Positions 1-11,120 of a stretch of DNA of 64,000 nucleotides are shown one piece after another. Source of the DNA: Tricholoma matsutake (Eukaryota; Basidiomycota; Agaricomycetes; Agaricales; Tricholomataceae). The stretch spans positions 8,680,001 to 8,744,000 of the forward strand of contig AP026544.2 of NCBI GenBank assembly GCA_026075535.2. The letters are read 5' to 3'. Position numbers and translations under genes: made by a program. Below the pieces are notes generated by a model. That model saw only the letters and a list, made by a program, of their open reading frames with translations. It was not told where the DNA came from and did no database searches. Every line of letters starts with the position of its first letter. The stretch's first letter is position 1.

Positions 1-901
1 GATCCCTTGTGGGAGTGTGTTTGCGTCTTTCAATGCGCTGTATAAGCGGCATCGGCAGTATGATGGTGCCATTACCATTTATGGTGGTATAGGCTTTGGA
101 GGCAAGGTGGGTATGTTTATCCTTCGGCTTCTCCTCCTTAGTCTTTCTGTCCCCACGTCGTCCACGTTTTCGGGACGAGTCTCCATTGCTGTTTTGCCCT
201 TCTTTGGGCTGCCATTTGGGGTTTCCCCCTTTGCGCTTAACAGCAGAAAGTTTGTTGGCCTGAGGCTGGCCAGCGGGCTTTCCTACTGCTGTGCGCCTTG
301 AGGCTTCAGCGACAATGGAGTCCTTGACATGTTTAAATGTCAAGGCGCTAGTAGCAGTCGTGTTAAGGACCATTGTGGACAAGGAATCGTACTCGCGCGG
401 CATCGCAGCAAGTAGAATCATTGCTTGCACTAGCTCGGGGATGGCGACATTAGCAGCCGTAAGGCGCTCAAATTTGTCTGCCATTCTAGCAATCTCCGGT
501 GCAGGGTTCGCAGCTGGGATCTTGATCGCTATTGCGGACCTAAAGTCCGCAAAGACTTGGGAGGGGCCGTCCACACCATAATCGGTGCAGATGAGATCCC
601 ACACCTCCTCAGCAGTGTCCTTTGAGTTGGCACGCTGCTGAATGGAGGGGGCCAGGTGGAGCACTAGGCTACCAATGGCCTGGTCATTTTTGTTGCTCCA
701 GGTCTGGAGCTTGGCATTAGCATCTGCTACCAAAGTAGTGTTCGTCGCCGTCAAGGGAGGCGCCGGGGGTGGTTTTTGCTCCGCCCCGCTAGTTATTTGC
801 CAGAGGCCCTGAGACCTGAGCCACGCCTTCATTGAGTCGGCCCATTGAATGTAATTTGATCCGTCAAAAGTTTGAACGAGTTTCTCAAGAGTTGAAGACA
901 T
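1..901 (-). CDS. Copia-type retrotransposon Gag, 3' part cut by window edge
   Basis: The frame is open from an ATG at 901-899 to base 1, about 300 codons, and runs out of the window. Gag coats the retrotransposon RNA in virus-like particles. The protein opens MSSTLEKLVQTFDGSNYIQW, the usual start of Copia Gag proteins of the UBN2 type (a short lead, then FDGxNYxxW). A helical core follows with DTAEEVWDLI and LVQAMILLAAMPREYDSLS, both typical of the family. The last 90 residues are rich in Lys and Arg (KRKGGNPKWQPK). No CCHC knuckle is reached before the edge. A matching primer site and LTR lie upstream (1139-1424). No stop or frameshift is visible, so this copy may be fairly young. The family call is firm; activity is unknown. 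Confidence 0.85.
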   Translation of the reverse strand, partial: MSSTLEKLVQTFDGSNYIQWADSMKAWLRSQGLWQITSGAEQKPPPAPPLTATNTTLVADANAKLQTWSNKNDQAIGSLVLHLAPSIQQRANSKDTAEEVWDLICTDYGVDGPSQVFADFRSAIAIKIPAANPAPEIARMADKFERLTAANVAIPELVQAMILLAAMPREYDSLSTMVLNTTATSALTFKHVKDSIVAEASRRTAVGKPAGQPQANKLSAVKRKGGNPKWQPKEGQNSNGDSSRKRGRRGDRKTKEEKPKDKHTHLASKAYTTINGNGTIILPMPLIQRIERRKHTPTRD

Positions 902-1138
902 GATTTTGTGGTGGCAGCTGTTAAAAGCGCTCAATCAGTCTTTTTACTCAATAAAACACATTTAACATTCTCAGGAGAAAACACTCCTTCAGAGTGGTTA
1001 ACCCTAGTCAACCTAGGTTTTATGTGCAGCTCACAGGGAGCGCAATGCAGCTCACGAAGAGCGCAAGGTTATAATTTGGAGACGATGAAGTCAACGTCGT
1101 TCGCAGCCAATTAAGGTGCGTTCGCGACGTGCCCAGCA

Positions 1139-1150
1139 GGGCCCATAACC
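1139..1150 (-). promoter_or_regulatory. Copia primer-binding site (half initiator-tRNA type)
   Basis: On the minus strand the LTR ends CCAACA and is followed at once by GGTTATGGGCCC. This matches the complement of the anticodon arm of initiator tRNA-Met (GGGCCCATAACC), the known primer type of Copia-like elements, which use a cleaved half tRNA. A 5' leader of about 237 bases separates it from the Gag ATG at 901. Confidence 0.75.
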
Positions 1151-1424
1151 TGTTGGAGCAGACTATATACGCTGCACAGTGGAAGAGACAACACGTTCCT
1201 TATAACCTACCTGGGGTTTACTTAGACTTACAGCTAGGGTTAGCAGAGGTAAGAACACTGTATTCCTACTACGGTACAGGTTCTCCTTATATACATAATA
1301 ATAAGGATGTCACATGACTCAGGAATGTGTTTACCGCATGTATGCGCAGTAAGCGCAGTAACATGCGTATGCTGCATGTATTGCCTCATGTATACAGCAT
1401 GCATCACTGGGATTAATTTCAACA
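1151..1424 (-). repeat. Copia 5' LTR, inserted in the KDZ end repeat
   Basis: On the minus strand this reads TGTTGAAATT...CTCCAACA, with TG/CA ends. The inner edge is fixed by the primer site at 1150. The outer edge is set by comparison with the inverted copy at 10680-10690, where GATTAAT runs straight into CCTGACACTGG; here CCTGACACTGG is preceded by the LTR. The expected 5-bp target duplication is CCTGA (1425-1429), whose partner lies outside the window. A TATA-like stretch at about 1285-1295 would serve as promoter. An alternative outer edge at 1363 (TGTTAC) is less likely. Confidence 0.7.
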
Positions 1425-2480
1425 CCTGACACTGGCCAGAAAGCAACTGTTGCTTGTGTGGCAGTCAGCTATTTCCAAACTGTATCTCTTGGTGCCAGAA
1501 AAGGTAAAGGCAGCACTGGTCATCCACATAGCTCTTAAAAGACTTGTATACTAATTGCAGCCACTGTGCACTACAATATGGATAACAAATGCAGGAATGG
1601 TGACATGCTGTATGCTGTAGGAATGTGGGAGGATAAGGATATATGCAAAATCAGTACATTGCAGTGACCAGCGCTGGTAGTGATAAAGTCACTGGTGGCA
1701 ATAAGCATCCAAGTCAAGAGCAAAGCGAATGACCAGTGCAGAATATATGCTAAAACAGTACATTGGAGTGACGGGCGCCAGAGAAGACAACGTCATGCCA
1801 ATCATTCCCATAGCTCTTAGACTTGTACACTAATCACTGCTGGTGGTCACTGATAATGAAAAGCAATGACATGCTGTAAAAGTAAGAAACTATTGACCAA
1901 TGGGTATCACAAACACTGTGTACACTAATCGCCGCCAGATGACTGGTGCAGAATATATGCTAAAACAGTACATTGGAGTTGTAGGACCCCATGAGCATGC
2001 GTATGGGCCCATCCTAACATAATACATGGAAATGGGCCCATACAAATGATACGCTGGATGGAAAGATCGTGTGGGCCCATGACAGTAAAAGGAAAACAGT
2101 ATGGGCCCACATGACTATAGCATACAGGACTTGAATTACTGCTGTTATTACAAATCATAAAGAATATATCCTAAAACAGTACATTGTAGTGACTGGCACC
2201 GGTAGGGATATACACAGGCACGTAACAGAAGAGAACAATCATTAGTCGAAGACAGTAGTAATGTGCAATGAGAGTAGACGTAGATCAATCCTGACACTGG
2301 CCAGACAGCAACTGTCGCTTGTGTGGCAGTCAGCTATTTCCTAACAGGATGTCTTGGCACTGGAAAACATAAAGTCAGCGCCTGACATGGTGTAGTGATA
2401 ATGTTACCAGGGGCAATAAGCATACAAGTTCAGAGCTAAGCAAATGACTGGTGCCATGATCAGCGACGGTCACTGTACAT
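1425..2480 (+). repeat. Left end array of KDZ element (units A, B, partial A)
   Basis: Unit A (1425-1925) matches the reverse complement of about 10180-10680. Unit B (1979-2300) matches the reverse complement of 10680-11010. A third, degenerate piece of A follows from 2300. Within the units a motif of about 45 bases recurs at about 1640, 1740, 1955 and 2165, with a weak copy near 2525: AATATATGCTAAAACAGTAC, then ATTG-AGTGAC and a GGCGCC- or GGCACC-like core. Several TGGGCCCA motifs occur at about 2004, 2032, 2070 and 2101. Such iterated subterminal sites are the usual binding places for transposase. No coding capacity is seen. Confidence 0.7.
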
Positions 2481-2732
2481 GACCTAAGGAAATGTCTATG
2501 GGCCCTTCTCATAAAAGAATCTATAGACAAATGGTACTTTGTAGGGACCGGTGATAGTAGTGACAATGGCAGTGATAATGCACTGGCACTTAGGGGCACA
2601 TAGTTTGAAGAATATATGCATGGTTATTTCATTAGTAGATGAAATATATAAGGGATCTATTGAATGTATTGCATCCATGGCAGCGCCAAAAAAAAACTAT
2701 CTGCCAACCGCGGTGATATCCAAAGGCATGGT

Positions 2733-5250
2733 TTATTGTGCATGTTGGTGTCTTAAGTCAAATGTATCCTGGGGGTCAGTGGATGCATCTCCATGAGCTT
2801 TTGGTCTTGGCTTTGGACAGAGGCTGGGATCCATTGTCACATTCATCACTTGGACATCAGTGTTGCTGGGCTTTGATTTTTTAGGCTGCTGGCCACAACT
2901 ATTGTGGTCATTCGACTGTGCTCTTTTCAGCTTTCCCTTGCTTCCTTCCGCTGGTGTACTCGTTCCAGCATCCTGTGTTGTAGTCACTTCATCGGTGTTG
3001 CGAGCACGGGATCTGTGGTCATTCGACCGTGCTCTTTTCAGCTTTCCCTTGCTTCCTTCTGCTGGTGTACTTGTTCCAGCATCCTGTGTTGTAGTCATTT
3101 CATCGGTGTTGTGAGCACGGGATCTTGATCGTGTTTTCATCCAACGCTTTCTGTGGTCAGGGATTACACTATCGGTTGAAGCAACTGATGTTGCCTCAGG
3201 GATGGTATCCATCGGTAATGAAGCTAGTGTCATGTTCTGGTGAGAATTTTGACCTTGCCAAATGGCCGGTCGGAGGGCAGGTGCAGTGGAATCATGGATA
3301 CTACCATGTTCCATCCATGCAGGAACCAGACCATTCATTAAATGACCCCCACACTCCAAATCTGCAAGATAGCTAGCGTAGGTAGGCTCTGTCATGTCGA
3401 CTCCTGTAGGACCGGTCGTCAAACCCATCATTGCCAGAATATTGTGATCCTCCACTGTTATGTATTGGCCAGGTGGAATGAGCACCTTCTGGAGCATGGG
3501 ATCGACCAAAAGGTCCCATTCCAGCAGCATCAGGTTTTCTGGTAGCAGTGGAGCTAACCCAGCGGCTTGCTGCTTTTTCTTTTGTTGTTTCGGTACTGGT
3601 GCACTCTCACTTTCGGGTTGCTGTGTGGTGGCCTTGGGCCATTTGCCTTTTGTTTTCTTTTTGGTTCATTTGCGCTTCGGTGGATTGCATGGAGCTGCTG
3701 TCGTTCCTTCGGTCTCCATGTCATCCAAGTCTGTAAGTTCTTGTAATCGAACTGCTGGCCAAAGTGTTCCCTCCCATGAATTAAGGACATTTGTGAATTC
3801 AAAACCAATCTTTCCTTCTTCCTGCCTTCCCATCCAATGGGTAAAACATGCCTCGATATCATGTTTATGCATTTTCGATGGTTCCCGCAATAATACAAAC
3901 TCCTCATCCAGTGATTCATCTGAGTCTTCCGGCGCTGCAGTCGATGCTCATGATCTCCCTGGCGCCAAGGAAGTTGCACAGCTCTTTCCTCCTTTCTGCA
4001 GAGGCATATAGTCCACCTGGTTGATAAATTTGGATTGCTGTGTGTGAATATCAAGCCACAGGACATGACTGGAGGTTCTCCTTGCAGCTAAATCTTGCTG
4101 GGGATCAGTATCTTCATTAATCAAAAATGGTTCACTCACTGTACATCCTTTCAATGCATGCCCGTAAAACTTGTTTTTGGTAATTCAGAAACTGGGCATT
4201 GTCACTGTGGTGGATAAAACAGTTCACCAGTAGCAGTGGCTGTCCCTTCACTCCAGTCTCCAGGATTTGTTTAGGCTTTGCCCCACCAGCAGGTCGTATC
4301 ACTGATTTCTCCTCTTCATCAGCGGTGAGATATTCCTCGATGTATGCCTCGAACATGTCTGCAATAGGCTTTTCATGCCACCCAGGTTCATCAGCGATGA
4401 AATTTGGCTTATTGTTGCCTAGAAAGCTATTTGTTTCAAACCTACAAATTCTTCATTAGTCGCCATTAAATGCCAGGTGAATGGACATACACGCTCCACT
4501 TCCTCTTGCCCACTGGATTTACCCATCCACCCAACACAACCATTTGAACCCCAAGTTCAAGGTACATCAAATTTTGAAATTCATTCATATGCTTTGTGAG
4601 CATTTTCTCGGCATCCCTAAGATCAATTCAGCCAAGTTACTGAATTATGGGCGATACATGTACTTTTGCCGAACAGCTGATGGTGGGCCAGTATTCATCC
4701 ATTGTTGCCAAAGTGCCTCAATCTTTGCGTTTTCCTTTGAATCATTGGAGATTCTTTTGTTGACCTTCGCATATTGCCGCGAATATTTGGCCATCCAGTC
4801 CAGTCATCCTTTCTCCAGATCTGGAGCCCCCCATCCAATTGCCATCTCTATTTCTGACCCATACAGGTGGATAATTACTTTGTGCCATGGAGGGACCTTG
4901 CCAACTGCCGCCTTCAGTGGTTTGCGAGCATTTTGTCTGTACCAAGCTCTAATATGCTGATAATCATGTTTGTCAAAGAGCAGAATATACATCAAGGGCT
5001 TATTGCTCACTTCCTGCAGGCCATCCATTGGAGGTTTAACAGGTAAATTAAATAAGTCCGTCATGGCACCTTGTAAGGTTAGTTGTTGCACTTTACGGTT
5101 TTTCGATGTCTTCCAGTCGTCACACTCATTGCCCTAGCACATTCAGTTCTGCTGGTGACCACTTATGGGCAACTGGTTGAAATTCCACACTAAAACTTGA
5201 AGGACAGCTGCCAAAGTCTTCCCTGCTTTGATCAGCATCCTCGGCGGACA
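2733..5250 (-). pseudogene. Companion gene of the KDZ element, function unknown, decayed
   Basis: Coding-like minus-strand segments run from an ATG at about 5250 (MSAEDADQSREDFGSC) to 2733. Pieces in order: a WSPAELNVL...DDWKTSKNRK segment with a one-base frameshift near 5145; a segment with RAWYRQNARKPLKAAVGKVP and KVIIHLYGSEIEMAIGWG; an in-frame TGA at 4804-4806, then DWMAKYSRQYAKVNKRISND; a middle part with VQMVVLGGWVNPVGKRKW; an acidic helix (EAYIEEYLTADEEEK); an in-frame TGA at 3666-3668; and a disordered C-terminus with two 37-residue tandem repeats rich in Lys, Arg, Ser and Thr, suggesting nuclear targeting. Several short introns are likely, so exact exons are unsure. I recognise no domain and do not see a TET/JBP dioxygenase motif. 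It lies 3' of, and on the same strand as, the transposase. Confidence 0.45.
2903..3124 (-). repeat. Tandem repeat, two 111-bp units in the companion gene
   Basis: Units 2903-3013 and 3014-3124 differ at only a few positions. 111 bp is 37 codons, so the duplication keeps frame and gives two copies of a basic, Thr/Ser-rich segment containing TTTQDAGTSTPAEGSKGKLK in the companion protein. Confidence 0.85.
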
Positions 5251-6323
5251 TGATAGTCAATGTGGACGCAGTAGACAGGTTGTGCTGGCAAATACATTAG
5301 GTACCTTGATATTGCATCAGACTGTCCCTGAGGACTATTTACAGGTCATATTTCAGCCTCAATATACCCTAATATACCCATGACTTCACTCGGTACACCT
5401 TTAATCCTCTTGCCACACCTTAATATATCACAATGTCCCTGAGCAGAACAGCAAGTAGTGGAGCATTATTAGCTGGGTGGTCTGCCAATTATTTAGAATT
5501 TTATAAAAAAAAGGTAAGATTAGTAAACCATCATTTGTTGTCTTCAGTCATGGCTCCAATCGAGCCATTTGAGCCATTTGAGCCATTCGCTGATAGATGG
5601 ATGTGTTGTCAGTGGGGCTGCAATTACAATGTCGGTGGCAGGGTACATGCAGCAAGTATGGTCGAATATCACAAATGATGAGCTAATTTACCTACGCTGC
5701 GGTTACACACTTCCACCGTGCCGGCACACCACACACATTGCCAACACAGCCACTGGCGATAGCATAGCCACCTATGGTGCATCACCAACTCACCAACACC
5801 TGACATACCAATGTATGTGTTACAGTGAGTTACGACCACCCCACGCTACCAACACACTCCCATGGTGCCAGCACAGCTACACACATTGCCGACACAATCA
5901 CCCTTGCCACCGGCACAGCCACAGGTGAATACGACAACAACACACCGGTGATATGCATCCTGGCAACGGCACCATACATCTTTATTACCCTTCCATCCAC
6001 ATCCAGCAGCGCCGACATTATCCTATTGATGTGGTATTTTCCTATTATGTGACTACGCCTGATGCGGCCTTCCCAAATCACACACTACACTTGATGTGGC
6101 CTTTTACTTGTCAGGTCGATCTTTTTCTTATATATTACTTATTTTTTATTCCTTAACCTTTGTGTCTACTTCCATGCAACAAAGGTATAGTAACTTCCAG
6201 TTCTTTTAATTGTAGTAACTTATGGTTCCTACTTCCATCCAACGAAGATAATTTGATCCTGTCTTTCCTGTAAACATAAGTCTAGTGTAGGCTGCCAAAC
6301 ACGGCATCCTTCCAATTAACTGG
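5251..6323. other. Spacer between companion gene and transposase 3' end
   Basis: No recognisable gene is seen. There is a short tandem of the 9-base unit GAGCCATTT (about 5560-5588) and an irregular CA-rich stretch (5700-6060) with GGCACC/GGTGCC words like those in the element ends. This is probably the 3' untranslated and spacer DNA of the KDZ element. Confidence 0.4.
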
Positions 6324-9300
6324 CTACTCAAAACCCCAGACATTTCCTACCCATGGATGTATGGCTTTGAAAATATGCATGGAGGAAGTGGCCATCCTTT
6401 TCCAGTTCGCTGCCTGACATTTGGTATATGCCACAGCTCCTGGTGAGGTCTGAGTCTCCAAGCAGTTAACCCAAACCTCTGCTCTGTGAAGAAAATAACG
6501 TGGGATCCAAGCCATTTCATGACTAGTAATTGATAACTCCTCCAACCATCTATCATGTTTGGCATTCACCCATAACCAGTGCACCCTGTAGACTAAGTAA
6601 TAGTGAAGTCGCTCATTAAAGTGAATTGAGGTGTACTTACATTCTTTCATCATTTCACTTGCCTCGACATTGGCTTGGACATTAATGGTCCAAAACCATG
6701 GCAATGGTTCATCCTGTCTCCGGCTTCCACCCTCAGCATTGCCGGTACCACCCCTCACCGCGGCAGTTGAAATCTTGAGTTCGTCCCAGCTCAATACCTG
6801 ATACTTGGACTGCATCTCAGGTGAACATCCCAATGATACCATTGTAGCCCTCGCAGCATTGTATACCTGACGATGTGCTTGAACCCGGCAGCTAATAGCA
6901 TGCACCTTTGACCAAGCCCTTCCCTTTTTGTTCTTGGAGGTGGCGAGACGTAAATTCTTTCTGAATGAGAAAGATTTCTCACCGAGGGCCATTCTAATGC
7001 CCTGGAGCTCATTGTTTGCTTGTCCTTCCCTCAATCTCAACTCTTTCTTGGCGAGGGAATCCAAACCAAGCTGAGTAATTTGTGGAAAGCCAAATGTAGA
7101 GGGAAGAGGTAATGGGCATGTTTCAGTGGTATGGACTGCTGCTACTGGGGGCCTTGTAATAAATGGGTTGCTTTGATCATCGTCATCTGAGTTAGTCTGG
7201 TAATCGGGAGCTTGTGATGGGAGTACTGGTCTCAGTGGCGAGTCATTAAGCTTTTGCAGTGTATCCAATGTGTCATTGTTCACAAATTGTTCTGATTTAG
7301 CAATGAAGGAATCCACTCTGGTATCAAGGTTTTGCTGTTTTGTTGCAATCTTCAGCTTATCAGCCTTGGACAACACTGAATGCTGTTGACATATAAAGGT
7401 CTGAAGAGCCAGTCTGATACTAGTTAGCATAGGAATATTTTGCAATGGCTGGATATGCACTGGGCTTCCTCAAGTTTGAGGCCAAGAGCAACCCAGGTGG
7501 TTTCACCCTTTCCATCACTGGTTTCATCTTCATCCTCTAGAAGGTTCATTTGAAGGTCGCTTTGTGTGACCACTACCTGACCAGGGTTTATATCATAGAT
7601 GTCCATTGCTTCTGGATTGGTTAGATGTGTTGCCTGAGAGTGTTTTTCCAATTCTTTCCAGGTTGCAATCTCCTCAGGGTCTGAGTTTGCCGTGTACTGC
7701 AATAGGTCCACCCAACTTTCCTCCTCACCTGCCACAGCGGCTCTGAATTGGTGGGTGGTGGTAACCACTACATCTGGTTCCAAGTCAATCTGGCACAAGG
7801 TACAAACATGTATTCACCTATGTCCTGCATTTTTTTGAAGTTGGAATCTCCCATATGATCATCCAAGGTTTCAATCCATCCAGAAATGGTAGCATTTTGG
7901 GTACTAGGTGAGATTTCATTCAACACTGACCACAATGATTCAAGGATTTCTCCATCCACTTGTCTGGCACCAGGAATGAAACTCGGTGAAAAGCATGAGA
8001 AACATTGCCAGACGTGGCCACCGACATGGAAAAGACCAATACCATGCAGAATGGCGATGCCGAGTGGTAGCTGGATGTACTGACTCTCCTCCATCCAAAG
8101 TCTGAGCCTCTTCCAATACTGGCACATTATATCATAAATCAAAATGATTTTCTTGAGTCTGGTGATATTAGTGTTTTTCAAGGCTTCAGATAAAGAATAG
8201 TCCATGTTTGCTTGTCTAGAAAACATTACACAATGTCTCTCAAAATGTGAAGATATCTCACCGTTCCCCTTTTTGGAAGTCAACCACCGCACTGGGGCAG
8301 AAGCAACCATGATGGCCACAAGCAGTTGCACCGACACCAGTTACTTCAAGACCCTTGTATTTGATGAAGCGGTCATTTACAGCATGATGCTCATTGCAGG
8401 TCGGTTTCTAATTTGGAGTTAGTAAATACGCTGAAAGTCTTTCAAATATCTTACCTCTGTGACTTCCTTAGCAATGGCGAGGTGTGCTTTGTAGCGATTT
8501 GGCTCAGTCATGAAAAAATCACCATGACTGAGCTTAATATCACGGTGAGCATTTTCGCGCTTCTGATGAACAGCGGTGAAGTTTCCATCCATGACAAAAG
8601 TCCGAGTGTATGCCATTCTGAGGTAAGATTACATTAAATACATTCCAATTCATGCGATTTGACTTACTGGTCAGGATCCTCGGTCCAATTTTCTGGCAGA
8701 TTGACACCAGGCTGAGGACATGCAACACAGAATGTTGGGATGTCAGTTGCACCATGCATTGCAGCTGCCGATGAGCTGCCGGCACTGGACTGTGATTCTC
8801 CCCAGTGGCCTCTCCACTTCAAATGTTTCAGCATTCGCCATAGCCGGCTTGCCCTGAGAAGCTCCCTGTATTGATCCTCAAGTACCGATGTCAGAGATAT
8901 TGACAACTGTAGTATATCAATCATACCTCCACGGCACTAGGAAATAAGGGTGAAGTCATGCACCGGAGCTTCTGGGAGTATTGATAGGCTGAAGATTTAC
9001 ATTCCAGATTGGACAATCGCACATCATTGAGGACTTTAAATGTGAATGTGGTCTTGATATTTTTGTAGCTGACCAGGAAAAGCCCCAATTGCAACAAGTG
9101 ATTTTCCTGCTCTTGACAGGAATTAGGGCAATTACACCACTTGACCCACATATGATGTACACTGGAAACATTGATTACTGTCAATTTGTGACAATCCATC
9201 AGCATTGGGAAAGTTGTGGGACCAAGGTCATAAACACTGGTAAACCTTTTCATCTCCTTGACGATGTTGTTGGTTCCATCACCTTCTGTTGCATCATCCA

Positions 9301-9978
9301 AATCATCTTCATAATTGTCGGCCTCTTGTCCAACCACATCTGGCGCCGATGGGTGAAAGTAACTTGGGCAGGATGCACCATTGTGACCGAGATGTAAAAC
9401 TAACCCGACTTGGAACAACCAAGCTGGTTCAAAATAGGAACCTGTCCAGTGGTCAATGCGGTGAAATGGGTTAGAAGCATGGTTATCATGGCAGCAGTCA
9501 GTACAGAACATGGGATTGAAAAGACAGTCTCGGCATTGCCAGGTAGCAGCATCATCCCCACACAAATTGCATTTCATGCAATCGGGTACTTCATTGGATA
9601 GTAGTGCTTCCAAATACATGGCCTTTTTAGGCAACCATTCTTCATTGTAATCTTGAGGTGTCTGAGGGTAATATTAGCATAGTCAATGTGGTAGCCATAA
9701 TAAGTCACCTTTGAAGAGGGGGGATCAAGATCTGCAATGAAATTTAGAGTGTGATGCTCAATTGGTTCATCGGACATCAGAGATGTTATATTGGTGTTGG
9801 ATGTGGTCACCGATCCTGACACTGGTGCACTTATCTTGGCCTTCTTATGCCTTGGAGTTGACTGAGGACTTTGCTGAACTGGTACAAGGTGATCCCTGGG
9901 TCCCCACGATGTCTGGGAGTGAACGACAGTCATCTGGGTGATTCTTCCAATGATGGTGCAAGTGTGTCCTCTAGGCAT
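6324..9978 (-). CDS. KDZ transposase with CxC2 cysteine cluster, 9 exons, intact
   Basis: I infer nine exons: 9978-9709, 9661-8927, 8876-8668, 8617-8455, 8407-8262, 8215-7818, 7773-7461, 7413-6641 and 6592-6324. They total 3276 bases, 1091 codons plus stop, with all phases agreeing and introns of 41-50 bp starting GTNNG. Exon 1 is a disordered lead with HKKAK. Exon 2 holds the cysteine cluster (CMKCNLCGDD, WQCRDC, CTDCCHDNH, PFHRIDHWTGSYFEPAWL, KWCNCPNSC), the CxC2 pattern found with KDZ transposases. The RNase H-fold core follows: FVMDGNF (likely first Asp), CGHHGCFCPSAVVDFQKGER, IYDIMCQYWKR (second Asp), GLFHVGGHVWQC, then ARQVDGEILESLW (likely Glu). The C-terminal part has PLPSTFG, LREGQANNELQGIRMALGEK and WLEELSITSHEMAW. 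It should cut and move the element by binding the end arrays. No stop or frameshift was found. The exon 7/8 acceptor (7413 or 7419) is ambiguous. Confidence 0.85.
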
Positions 9979-10164
9979 GATGGTTTGTAGAGTGATGTAA
10001 AATTATGAACAAGCATCTCCAGGATTATATAGGCACTGTAGGCAGTGAGGAAACATGGCAACATGGCGATGTAAATGACAATGGTACCATGTAGAGGTTA
10101 CTATGGGACTGTTCTACACAGCATACTAACATGTTACCTAGGTCATACTCACAAAGCTACTGTT

Positions 10165-11098
10165 GATGTTTCCAATGGAAAATTACACCAGCAGTGTTTG
10201 TGATACCCATTGGTCAATAGTTTCTTACTTTTACAGCATGTCATTGCTTTTTGTTATCAGTGACCACCAGCGGCGATTAGTGTACAAGTCTAAGAGCTAT
10301 GGGAATGATCGGTGCGACGTTGTCTTCTCCGGCGCCCATCACTCCAATGTACTGTTTTAGCATATATTCTGCACCGGTCATTCGCTTTGCTCTTGACTTG
10401 GATGCTTATCACCACCAGTGACTTTATCACTACCGGCACTGGTCACTGCAATGTACTGATTTTGCATATATCCTTATCCTCCCACATTCCTACAGCATAC
10501 AGCATGTCACCATTCCTGCATTTGTTATCCATATTGTAGTGCACAGTGGCCGCAATTAGTATACAAGTCTTTTAAGAGCTATGTGGATGACCAGTGCTGC
10601 CTTTACCTTTTCCGGCACCGAGAGATACAGTTCAAAAATAGCTGACTGCCACACAAGCAACAGTTGCTTTCTGGCCAGTGTCAGGATTAATCTACGTCTA
10701 CTCTCATTGCACATTACTACTGTCTTCGACTAATGATTGTTCTCTTCTGTTACGTGCCTGTGTATATCCCTACCAGTGCCAGTCACTACAATGTACTGTT
10801 TTAGGATATATTCTTTATGATTTGTAATAACAGCAGTAATTCAAGTCCTGTATGCTATAGTCATGTGGGCCCATACTGTTTTCCTTTTACTGTCATGGGC
10901 CCACCCGATCATTCCATTGAGCATATCATTCGTATGGGCCCATTTCCCTGTATTATTTTAGGATGGGCCCATACACATTTTCGTAGCTCATGGGGTTCTA
11001 CAATAACTGGCGCCAGTCATTCACTTAGCTCTTGACCTTGGATGCTTATCACCACAAGTGACTTTATCACTACCGGTGCCAGTCACTACAATGTTTAT
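10165..11098 (-). repeat. Right end array of KDZ element (units A', B', C')
   Basis: This is the inverted counterpart of 1425-2300. A' (10180-10680) and B' (10680-11010) align over nearly their full length with A and B, followed by a partial copy of A (about 11000-11098). The 45-base motif recurs, reversed, at about 10340, 10430, 10780 and 11070. TGGGCCCA words lie at about 10865, 10895, 10935 and 10965. The array starts about 190 bases upstream of the transposase ATG and may also act as its promoter. Confidence 0.7.
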
Positions 11099-11120
11099 CT
11101 TTTCCTACATAGATGACTTG

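Larger units (their letters stand above)
1425..11100 (-). mobile_element. KDZ-family DNA transposon with long inverted tandem ends
   Basis: The element is bounded by similar arrays in opposite orientation (1425-2480 and 10165-11098). Between them on the minus strand lie the KDZ transposase gene (6324-9978) and a decayed companion gene (2733-5250). KDZ (Kyakuja-Dileera-Zisupton) elements are cut-and-paste transposons greatly expanded in mushroom-forming fungi. The outer left end is not visible because a Copia element sits in it and the window starts there. The right limit is drawn where the repeat similarity stops; the gene at 11121-12154 and the motif field to 12850 may belong to the same or to a neighbouring KDZ element. 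Target duplications could not be determined. Confidence 0.6.

Noticed and set aside
2733..5250. A TET/JBP gene carried by the KDZ element
   Set aside because: Known from some fungal KDZ elements, but I see no HxD or other dioxygenase motif in any piece.
9655..9710. A frameshift in the KDZ transposase near 9660
   Set aside because: A 47-bp intron (GTGACT...CTCAG with a CTAAT branch) joins the two frames exactly.
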